From Bacilli bacterium (GTDB lineage Bacteria; Bacillota; Bacilli; Tumebacillales; JAQBPP01), in the NCBI GenBank assembly GCA_028287455.1, contig JAQBPP010000139.1, positions 1 through 15,729 of the forward strand: a stretch of DNA of 15,729 nt, read 5' to 3'. Below are positions 6,276-13,480 of the stretch, one piece after another (the stretch's first letter is position 1; each line of letters begins with the position of its first letter). The notes beneath the pieces are model-generated. The model did not search any database, was not told where the DNA came from, and worked only from the letters and a program-made list of their open reading frames with translations. Made by a program: the position numbers and the translations under genes.

Positions 6276-8586
6276 AAAATGGATGGGTAAAAAAACTTCG
6301 AACTTGAGGTTATGGTATAACCAACCCGCGAAAAACTGGAACGAAGCGCTGCCGATTGGAAATGGTCGGTTAGGTGCGATGATATTTGGTCATACACATG
6401 GGGAAAAAATACAATTAAATGAAGATTCAGTGTGGTATGGAGGACCTATTGATCGGAATAATCCAGATGCTTTTGAACATCTGACAGAAATCAGAAGGCT
6501 GATTTTTGCAGGTGAAATCAAACAGGCGGAGGAATTGTCTCTGCTGACTTTAAGTGGAACTCCGGAGAGTCAACGTCCCTATCAAACTTTGGGAGATCTT
6601 GTTCTTGACTTTAATACTGATGAGGGAGAAGTGGAACATTACAGCCGTGAACTTGACCTTCAGACTGGGATCATTCGAGTAAGTTTTCAAATCGGCAGCA
6701 CGATTTATAAGCGAGAATGTTTCTCGAGCGCGGTGGACCAGGCGGTTGTCATTCGTTTAACCTCCAATCAACCTGGAAAAATTTCAGCAAGGGCTCGCCT
6801 AAGAAGAGGCAGATTTTTTAATCGTGTGATGGCTAGGGATCCATCCACTTTGATCATGCAAGGGGACTGCGGTGGGGATGGGGCCGTGTCGTTTCGCATG
6901 GTTCTTCATCCAGTTGCGGAAGGAGGAACGGTGCGGACGCTAGGAGAGCATTTGGTCATAGAAAACGCTGATGCAGTTACATTGCTGCTGACAGCCGACA
7001 CTACATTCCGATGCCATGATCCGGAATCGATCAGCTTGAATTTGGTGTACAAAGCAGCACTCAAGTCTTACAACCAATTGGCGACGGATCACATCGAGGA
7101 TTACCAGTCGTTATTCAACCGAGTGGAAATCGATTTGAATACTGATGAGAGATGGGGGGAACTTGATCATCTGCCAACAGACCAGCGGTTGGAACGTGTG
7201 GTGCGGGGTGAAGATGACCCCGGACTTGTAAGTTTGTATTTCCAATTTGGGCGATATCTGCTGATTTGCAGCAGCAGGCCAGGATCGTTGCCCTCAAATC
7301 TTCAGGGCATATGGAATGATCACATGAATCCGCCTTGGGACAGCAAATATACGATTAACATTAACACGGAAATGAATTATTGGCACGCTGAAACCTGCAA
7401 CTTGTCAGAATGCCATTTGCCTTTGTTTGATCTGATTGAGAGGATGCGGGTATCAGGCAGAAGGACAGCACGTGTCATGTATGGATGCAGAGGATTTGTT
7501 GCACATCATAACACAGATATTTGGGCGGATACAGCTCCGCAAGATCTATACATTACCGCCAGCTACTGGCCAATGGGAGCCGCTTGGTTATGCTTGCATT
7601 TGTGGGAACACTATCAATTTTCTGGCGATCTCAATTTTCTAAGGAAGACCTATGAAACAATGAAAGAAGCTGCGATATTCTTTTTGGATTTCCTCGTGGA
7701 AAGTCCTGATGGCCATTTGGTTACCTGTCCGTCTGTATCGCCAGAAAATACCTATGTTTTGCCAAATGGTGAGCAGGGGCGGCTTTGTGCAGGCCCGTCC
7801 ATGGACAATCAGATACTAAATGCATTATTCGACCAGTGTATGCGCGCATCCGAAATTCTCAGCTGTGACGATGAATTCAGACACGAATTGGAGAAAGTCA
7901 AAAAGAGATTGCCTCAACCGAGAGTAGGAAGATACGGGCAATTACAGGAATGGATGGAAGATTACGAAGAAAAGGCACCGGGACATCGCCATATTTCTCA
8001 TCTTTTTGCTCTGCATCCAGGCAACCAGATTTCAGTAAGAAAAACTACGGAATTGGCGAGAGCTGCTCGTCAAACGTTAGAACGAAGACTTCAGAATGGA
8101 GGAGGACACACAGGTTGGAGCAGGGCGTGGATCATCAACTTTTGGGCACGCTTGGAAGATGCAGAGGCGGCCTATGAAAACGTCATGGCATTGTTAAGCA
8201 AGTCAACGCTGCCTAATTTGTTCGATAATCACCCCCCCTTCCAAATTGATGGGAATTTTGGCGGTACTGCCGGGATTGCAGAAATGTTGTTGCACAGCCA
8301 TTTAGGTGAAATTCATTTACTGCCCGCTCTTCCGCAGGCCTGGTCGACCGGCTCTGTTAAAGGATTGCGTGCACGTGGTGGTTTTGAAATTGATATGTGT
8401 TGGAATGATGGCCAGTTGAACAAGGCAAAGATCCTATCAAACTTAAGTGGTTCATGTCGCATTCGAACACAGTGGCCGATACAAGTCACTTTAGAAGGGG
8501 AAGAGGTGCATGTAAATTATCAAGAAGATTCGATCAGTGTATTCAAAGTGAGCAAAGGTAAAACTTATTTTGTTGATCGTACCTAG
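6268..8586 (+). CDS. GH95 alpha-L-fucosidase (or alpha-L-galactosidase)
   Basis: A 772-residue GH95 enzyme, the usual length for the family: an N-terminal super-beta-sandwich (LWYNQPAKNWNEALPIGNG, LGAMIFG, IQLNEDSVWYGGP), a linker, an (alpha/alpha)6 barrel and a C-terminal beta domain. Catalytic residues by family analogy: Asn364 and Asn366 in NINTEMNYWHAE, Glu493 in CPSVSPENTY, and Asp661 in IDGNFGGTAGIAEML. GH95 inverts alpha-1,2-fucosyl linkages, but some members prefer L-galactose, so the sugar is not settled; fucosylated xyloglucan or pectin side chains fit the neighbours. The ATG at 6268 is chosen over an in-frame TTG at 6244 because GGAGG (6256-6260) is correctly spaced and family sequence begins right after it. 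ATG overlaps the pectinesterase stop by 8 nt. No signal peptide, so it acts intracellularly on imported oligosaccharide. Confidence 0.94.
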   Translation: MTEKWMGKKTSNLRLWYNQPAKNWNEALPIGNGRLGAMIFGHTHGEKIQLNEDSVWYGGPIDRNNPDAFEHLTEIRRLIFAGEIKQAEELSLLTLSGTPESQRPYQTLGDLVLDFNTDEGEVEHYSRELDLQTGIIRVSFQIGSTIYKRECFSSAVDQAVVIRLTSNQPGKISARARLRRGRFFNRVMARDPSTLIMQGDCGGDGAVSFRMVLHPVAEGGTVRTLGEHLVIENADAVTLLLTADTTFRCHDPESISLNLVYKAALKSYNQLATDHIEDYQSLFNRVEIDLNTDERWGELDHLPTDQRLERVVRGEDDPGLVSLYFQFGRYLLICSSRPGSLPSNLQGIWNDHMNPPWDSKYTININTEMNYWHAETCNLSECHLPLFDLIERMRVSGRRTARVMYGCRGFVAHHNTDIWADTAPQDLYITASYWPMGAAWLCLHLWEHYQFSGDLNFLRKTYETMKEAAIFFLDFLVESPDGHLVTCPSVSPENTYVLPNGEQGRLCAGPSMDNQILNALFDQCMRASEILSCDDEFRHELEKVKKRLPQPRVGRYGQLQEWMEDYEEKAPGHRHISHLFALHPGNQISVRKTTELARAARQTLERRLQNGGGHTGWSRAWIINFWARLEDAEAAYENVMALLSKSTLPNLFDNHPPFQIDGNFGGTAGIAEMLLHSHLGEIHLLPALPQAWSTGSVKGLRARGGFEIDMCWNDGQLNKAKILSNLSGSCRIRTQWPIQVTLEGEEVHVNYQEDSISVFKVSKGKTYFVDRT

Positions 8587-8790
8587 ATGTGAGTTTTATT
8601 TAGTTTTCGATAGCGCAGGGGAGAAACGCCAGCAATCTTCTTAAAGGTTTTATTGAAATGAGCAATGCTCTTAAAGCCAGTTTGCTCCGCAATTGTTTGG
8701 ACCTTGTCCTGCGATTCTTTCAATCGTTTTTGTGCTTCTCTAACCCTTACGACTTGAAGAGTGGATTTTGCAGTCTCAAACGGTGAATCC
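8583..8790 (-). pseudogene. Remnant of AraC-family regulator (C-terminal HTH)
   Basis: Read on the minus strand, the sequence encodes the second half of an AraC-type DNA-binding domain: RVREAQKRLKES, then QTIAEQTGFKSIAHFNKTFK, then KIAGVSPLRYRK and a TAG at 8585-8583. This is the classic second helix-turn-helix plus closing helix. Upstream of about 8762 the match fades: the first helix-turn-helix and any ligand-binding domain are absent, no start codon is seen in frame, and a stop lies near 8841. It is a truncated stub, not a working regulator. Its stop overlaps the end of the convergent GH95 gene. It probably once regulated this sugar locus. Confidence 0.85.
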
Positions 8791-8894
8791 GGATTAAGAG
8801 ATTCGTGAGCAGTGCTCGATATGACAAAAAAAGCAAAGTTTTATCAATTTATGATATGAAAATACCAAGATTTTTGCAAACAATTACGATAGAC

Positions 8895-8908
8895 TGAAAG
8901 CGGTATCA
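8895..8908 (+). promoter_or_regulatory. cre box (CcpA catabolite repression)
   Basis: TGAAAGCGGTATCA fits TGWNANCGNTNNCA at every constrained position. It lies 59 nt upstream of the binding-protein start at 8968, in the only non-coding stretch before that gene. Repression of the 8968-13277 operon by CcpA when preferred sugars are present is the likely role. I could not place a confident -35/-10 pair around it. Confidence 0.8.
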
Positions 8909-8967
8909 TTAAGCACAGAACCAGAAGACTCGGCAAACTAGAGACAATACAGCGGGGGGTCACAACT

Positions 8968-10287
8968 ATGTTGAAAAGAAGATTTGTTGTAATGATATTA
9001 TTACTCACTATATGTACCAGCTTAGTGGCTTGTGGTAATTCTACTGTCACTTCATCCAATACAAGCCAAACAGAAGGGACGATTGATCAACCGGTTACGC
9101 TTACTTTTTGGTCAGGCTCTGCAACTCCCGAAGACCAGTTTAATTCCAGATTCGGGGATCCACTGCAAAAGAAATTTCCCAACCTTACGATTAAATATAT
9201 CAAAAAAGGAACTGGTACCAATTTGTCAGATTTATTAGCAGCCGGCACACCTCTGGATATTTATTTCGAATCGATTGGTGGATTTGCAGCCGATGTGCAA
9301 CAAGCAGGATTTCAATACGATATGACCGATTTGATGAAAAAAGATAAAGTCGATACCAGCCGCTTTGAATCAAGTTCAATCGACTATATTCACAAATTGT
9401 CGAACGGCGGAATTTGGGGATTGCCGGTCTGGATTGATGACTTGGTGCTCTTTTACAATAAGGATCTGTTTGATAAATTTGGTGTTTCCTATCCCATGAA
9501 TGGAATGACATGGGATCAGGTCCTCGATATCGCCAAACAAATGACGAGAAATGACAACGGTACCCAATATATTGGCTTGTCTTACTACATGAATCATATG
9601 CTCTATATGAACCAGTTTTCATTGCCATTTATTGACCCACAGACAGGGAAAGCAGACATAAATGTCGATCCGCGCTGGAAGGAGTTCTATCAAACTTTTC
9701 TGACGCCCTTTGACGATCCTGCTTATAAAGGCATTGTGAAACAGCTTAAAGATACACCCTACAAGAATAATTTACTGGGGACGAAGAACTTGGCCATGCT
9801 CGTGGCGATTTCGAATACCATTTTCCCGCCTGCTGCTGTTGACATGAATTCGACGAATTGGGATATGGCGTCCTTGCCTACATTCAAAGAACTTCCGGGT
9901 CTGGGTTCCCAAGCTTATCCCACCTATTTTGGTATTACTTCCAATAGCCCTAATAAGGAAGCTGCCATGGAAGCGATTAAATATTTGACTTCGGATCAAT
10001 ATCAGGAGGATATGGCCAAGCTTGGCATTATGCCGGCTATTAATAACGAGGCTATCAAAAAAGAACTCGGTGCAAACAGTCCCTACCCGGGTAAGAATTT
10101 TGGCGCCATTTATTACAACAAATTTGCACCGCAAGCCCCCAGATCAATCTATGATTCAGTTGCACAAACGCCTTACAGCAAAATGTTCCCCCAAATGGCA
10201 ACGGGAGACATCGATTTGAACTCAGCCATGCTTTCCATTGAAGATCAGGCCAATAAGGCGATTGATGCAGCGAAGCAGCAGAGGTGA
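8968..10287 (+). CDS. ABC sugar solute-binding lipoprotein, tandem paralogue A
   Basis: A 439-residue family 1 solute-binding lipoprotein. The signal peptide ends in a lipobox (SLVAC) with Cys22, followed by a Ser/Thr-rich linker. The mature part begins PVTLTFWSGSA and carries KYIKKGTGTNLSDLLAAGTP, LDIYFESIGGF, GIWGLPVWIDDLVLFYNKD, FGVSYPMNGMTWDQVL, AYPTYFGITSNSPNKEAAME and a closing alpha-helix (IEDQANKAIDAAKQQ). A GGGGGG-containing ribosome site precedes the ATG. It is first in an operon with its paralogue 75 nt downstream and a GH43 gene after that. CUT1 importers normally have two permease genes next to the binding protein; none is here, so it must share membrane components encoded elsewhere or have another sensing role. 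Ligand unknown. Confidence 0.94.
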   Translation: MLKRRFVVMILLLTICTSLVACGNSTVTSSNTSQTEGTIDQPVTLTFWSGSATPEDQFNSRFGDPLQKKFPNLTIKYIKKGTGTNLSDLLAAGTPLDIYFESIGGFAADVQQAGFQYDMTDLMKKDKVDTSRFESSSIDYIHKLSNGGIWGLPVWIDDLVLFYNKDLFDKFGVSYPMNGMTWDQVLDIAKQMTRNDNGTQYIGLSYYMNHMLYMNQFSLPFIDPQTGKADINVDPRWKEFYQTFLTPFDDPAYKGIVKQLKDTPYKNNLLGTKNLAMLVAISNTIFPPAAVDMNSTNWDMASLPTFKELPGLGSQAYPTYFGITSNSPNKEAAMEAIKYLTSDQYQEDMAKLGIMPAINNEAIKKELGANSPYPGKNFGAIYYNKFAPQAPRSIYDSVAQTPYSKMFPQMATGDIDLNSAMLSIEDQANKAIDAAKQQR

Positions 10288-10362
10288 GCGAATGGATCGC
10301 AGACGATTTTTAGTTCATCGGTTATCAAACATTAGAGAAATAATGAAAGAGAGGTTATTACA

Positions 10363-11673
10363 TTGAACAGAAAAACCGCAGCTTTATCAGTGATGTCGCT
10401 GCTCATGTCCACCACTTTACTTGCATGTGGAAATAAAGCGAGTACTAACCCTAGCGTAGATGCAAATTCAATTAATCAACCTGTTACTTTAACTTTCTGG
10501 TCAGGGTCCGCAGCAACTCCGGACGATTTCAACAAACAGTTTGGAGATCCTATTCATAAGAAGTTTCCAAACGTTACTGTCAAGTATATTCAAAAGGGTA
10601 CAGGCACCACTATTAACGATCTGACAGCTTCTGGTACCTCTATTGATATTTATTACGAGTCGATTGGCGGATTTTCCACTGATGTGCAAACAGCCGGTTT
10701 CGGGTTGGATATGACCGATTTGGCGAAAAAGCATAACGTGGATCTAACTGCGTTTGAACCCACAATTATGGATGCCATGAAGAAAATGTCGGGCGGTAAA
10801 ATATGGGGATTTCCCGTCTGGATGGACACGATGGTGTTATATTACAACAAAGATATATTTGACAAGTTTGGAGTATCCTACCCGAAAAACGGGATGACAT
10901 GGGACCAGCTGCTGGAATTATCGAAACAGCTAACTCGCAACATCGACGGGAAGCAATATATCGGGTTATCGACATCCCCGGCCCACTTTCTGAAAACTAA
11001 TTCGTATTCGCTTTCGTTTGTGGATCCGAAAACTGGTCAGGCCGCGATTGATAACGACAAATGGAGAAAGTTCATCCAAAATGTTTGGGTCGCACCAGCA
11101 GAGGTTTCGGGATACCGGGATGTTATGAAAATATATAAAGATACCATTCCGTACAAGGATGCTTTTATCAAAGACAAAAATCTGGCCATGTTCGCCTATC
11201 TCACCAACTACCTTGGCAATTTGCAGGGCGCTGGTCTCAATTGGGATATGGTGTCACTGCCGACATTCAGTGACAATTCAGGTACAGGTTCGCAGGCATA
11301 CCCTACTTACTTTGGAATCACATCAACAAGCAACAATAAAGATGCAGCAATGGAAGTACTTAAATATCTCACATCGGAAGAATATCAAATGGATTGGTCG
11401 AAGCAAGGCGTGATCAGTGTCCTGAATAATGATGCCATCAAAAAATCGCTTGGCCAGGACAGTCCATATAAGGGAAAAAACTTCAGCGCAATGGTAACGA
11501 ACAAGCTGGCCCCGATCGCTGTACTTACCGATGCAGACAACATTACAGAACAAGTGGTTGAAAAACAGGTACTGAATCAGGTAGCATCTGGCAGTACAGA
11601 TATTAACTCGGCCCTTCGCAGCGCTCAAGATGAAGCGAATAAACAGATCGCAGCTGCAAAACAGAGCAAATAA
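10363..11673 (+). CDS. ABC sugar solute-binding lipoprotein, tandem paralogue B
   Basis: A 436-residue protein closely similar to the gene just upstream: PVTLTFWSGSA, KYIQKGTGTTINDL, DIYYESIGGFSTDVQ, GFPVWMDTMVLYYNKD, FGVSYPKNGMTWDQLLELSK, GTGSQAYPTYFGITS and DSPYKGKNF all have counterparts there. The lipobox is TLLAC with Cys22. It starts at a TTG, supported by AGAGAGG eight bases upstream and by the signal peptide beginning immediately (MNRKTAALSVMSLL). The pair is a tandem duplication that has since diverged, perhaps to bind different sugar chains. The GH43 start follows 14 nt after the stop, so the last product is probably matched to that enzyme. No permease is linked. Confidence 0.94.
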   Translation: MNRKTAALSVMSLLMSTTLLACGNKASTNPSVDANSINQPVTLTFWSGSAATPDDFNKQFGDPIHKKFPNVTVKYIQKGTGTTINDLTASGTSIDIYYESIGGFSTDVQTAGFGLDMTDLAKKHNVDLTAFEPTIMDAMKKMSGGKIWGFPVWMDTMVLYYNKDIFDKFGVSYPKNGMTWDQLLELSKQLTRNIDGKQYIGLSTSPAHFLKTNSYSLSFVDPKTGQAAIDNDKWRKFIQNVWVAPAEVSGYRDVMKIYKDTIPYKDAFIKDKNLAMFAYLTNYLGNLQGAGLNWDMVSLPTFSDNSGTGSQAYPTYFGITSTSNNKDAAMEVLKYLTSEEYQMDWSKQGVISVLNNDAIKKSLGQDSPYKGKNFSAMVTNKLAPIAVLTDADNITEQVVEKQVLNQVASGSTDINSALRSAQDEANKQIAAAKQSK

Positions 11674-11687
11674 AAGGAGAAAGTACA

Positions 11688-13277
11688 ATGCACCAACAAG
11701 GATCAGATCTACAGATCAAACCGGTTTGGGCAGCAGACCAAGGAGACGGAAATTATCAAAATCCTATCTTGTTCGCGGACTATTCGGACCCTGATGTAAT
11801 CCGGGTTGGCGATGACTTTTTTATGGTGGCTTCAAGTTTTAACTGCATGCCGGGAATTCCAGTTCTGCACTCCAAAGATTTAGTGAATTGGCAAATTGTG
11901 AATCATGTCTATGAGCGATTCCCTTACCCGGATTATGAAAAACCGGCGCATGGGAGAGCGGCCTGGGCGCCAAGCATCCGGTATCACGACAATAAATATT
12001 GGGTGTTTTTCAGTGCCCCGGATGAGGGCATTTTCATAAGCAGTACGGAGGATCCATTTGGTCATTGGTCGCCGCTCGTGCTTGTAAAACAAGTCAAAGG
12101 CTGGATCGATCCCTGTCCATTTTGGGATGAAGACGGAAATGCTTATTTAGTGACAGCATTCGCTTTTAGTCGCAGCGGAATCAAACATAAATTGCAATTA
12201 TTCAAAATGAAACCGGATGGTACCGGTCTATTGGATGATGGCGTTATTATTTTTGACGGAACGGACCATCATCCTACCGTAGAAGGACCCAAAATGTACA
12301 AGCGCAACGGCTATTATTATATCTTTGCTCCTGCAGGAGGAGTGCGCATCGGTTGGCAGCTGATCCTGAGGTCGAAGAATATTTATGGGCCATACGAGGG
12401 GAAAATTGTGCTGCATCAGGGAAACACTGCGATTAATGGTCCGCATCAGGGAGGTTTTGTTGAACTGGAATCAGGTGAATCCTGGTTTATCCATTTTCAG
12501 GACCGGGCAGCTTATGGACGGATTGTTCACCTCCAGCCTGTAACCTGGGAGAATGACTGGCCATTGATGGGAGTAGACCAAAATGGCGATGGGATTGGTG
12601 AACCCGTACTATTCTGTAAGAAACCAAATGTTGGCCGTGACTATCCAATTTGTGCACCAGACACAACAGATGATTTTAATTCGCAAAATCTTGGTCTGCA
12701 ATGGCAGTGGCAGGCCAATCCCAACCGCTCCTGGTACTCCCTTACTGACAGGCCAGGGCACATTCGGCTGTTTTCTGTTAACACTAATGAAGAAGCCCAT
12801 ACACTGTTTGAAATTCCAAATTTGCTGCTGCAAAAGTTGCCTGCACCCGCTTTTATCGCAACTGCGAAAATGACGTTTCAACCGGCGTCAATCGGCGATT
12901 TGGCAGGAATAGTCATCATGGGAAGTGAGTATTCTTATCTGGCTTTGTGTTTAACGGATCAGGGACTAAGAATCAGCCAAGTGTTTGGCAAAGAGGTAGA
13001 CAAAACTAGAAAAGAAATTGTAGTGACAGGTCAATCGATCGAAGCACAGACACTTTATTTACGGGTTAAGGTGGTTGAGCCTGCCTGCTGCTCGTTTTAC
13101 TTCAGTTTGGACGGGGTGAACTTCTCCCCGCTCGGACAATCTTTTGCAGCCCAGGAAGGCCGGTGGATTGGCGCCAAGGTCGGGATCTTTAGTACAAACT
13201 TAACGACAGGAAGCGAAGCCGGATTTACTGATTTCGATTGGTTTTTAGTAACATCGATAGCATCCAAAGGTGAGTGA
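11688..13277 (+). CDS. GH43 beta-xylosidase/alpha-L-arabinofuranosidase with C-terminal beta-sandwich
   Basis: A 529-residue two-domain GH43 enzyme. Residues about 20-315 form the five-bladed propeller: NPILFADYSDPDVIRVGDDF (base Asp34), WAPSIRYHDNKYWVFFSAPD, GWIDPCPFWDEDGNAYL (Asp141), and TVEGPKMYKRNGYYYIFAPA with the general acid Glu199. Residues about 325-525 form the concanavalin-like C-terminal domain common in GH43 xylosidase-type proteins (DDFNSQNLGLQWQW to GSEAGFTDFDWFLV). All three catalytic carboxylates are present. It releases xylose or arabinose from the ends of short chains; the exact linkage cannot be read from sequence, and GH43_12-type membership is a guess. No signal peptide, so cytoplasmic. 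AAGGAG nine bases before the ATG and the 14 nt gap place it in the operon of the two binding proteins. Confidence 0.93.
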   Translation: MHQQGSDLQIKPVWAADQGDGNYQNPILFADYSDPDVIRVGDDFFMVASSFNCMPGIPVLHSKDLVNWQIVNHVYERFPYPDYEKPAHGRAAWAPSIRYHDNKYWVFFSAPDEGIFISSTEDPFGHWSPLVLVKQVKGWIDPCPFWDEDGNAYLVTAFAFSRSGIKHKLQLFKMKPDGTGLLDDGVIIFDGTDHHPTVEGPKMYKRNGYYYIFAPAGGVRIGWQLILRSKNIYGPYEGKIVLHQGNTAINGPHQGGFVELESGESWFIHFQDRAAYGRIVHLQPVTWENDWPLMGVDQNGDGIGEPVLFCKKPNVGRDYPICAPDTTDDFNSQNLGLQWQWQANPNRSWYSLTDRPGHIRLFSVNTNEEAHTLFEIPNLLLQKLPAPAFIATAKMTFQPASIGDLAGIVIMGSEYSYLALCLTDQGLRISQVFGKEVDKTRKEIVVTGQSIEAQTLYLRVKVVEPACCSFYFSLDGVNFSPLGQSFAAQEGRWIGAKVGIFSTNLTTGSEAGFTDFDWFLVTSIASKGE

Positions 13278-13350
13278 AAGCGGCATTCGGATGAGTGAAT
13301 TGACTGTCTTATTCGCGGGTATTGCAATAGAAATCATATCGCACGCCCCC

Positions 13351-13379
13351 TTGACGCTCGTGGAATTGCCTGGTAAAAT
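13351..13379 (+). promoter_or_regulatory. Sigma-A promoter for the secreted GH18-like gene
   Basis: TTGACG at 13351-13356 and TAAAAT at 13374-13379 are separated by exactly 17 bases. Each hexamer differs from consensus by one base. Transcription would start near 13386, giving a leader of about 95 nt before the ATG at 13481. Confidence 0.75.
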
Positions 13380-13434
13380 TGGCACGCCTTAACTAAACTA
13401 TTAATGAGGTTACCTACTGCACGATTTAGTTTAT

Positions 13435-13448
13435 TGTTAGCGGTTACA
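13435..13448 (+). promoter_or_regulatory. cre box downstream of promoter (CcpA roadblock)
   Basis: TGTTAGCGGTTACA fits TGWNANCGNTNNCA at every constrained position and lies in a 16-base imperfect palindrome (13434-13449). It is about 50 nt beyond the predicted transcription start and 32 nt before the ATG, a position where bound CcpA would block elongation. Confidence 0.75.
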
Positions 13449-13480
13449 AAGAGGAAAATGAATACGGGGAGGAAAACACC

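Noticed and set aside
13290..13391. Small open frame of 33 codons between the GH43 gene and the promoter
   Set aside because: No Shine-Dalgarno and no recognisable homology, and it overlaps the clear -35/-10 promoter.
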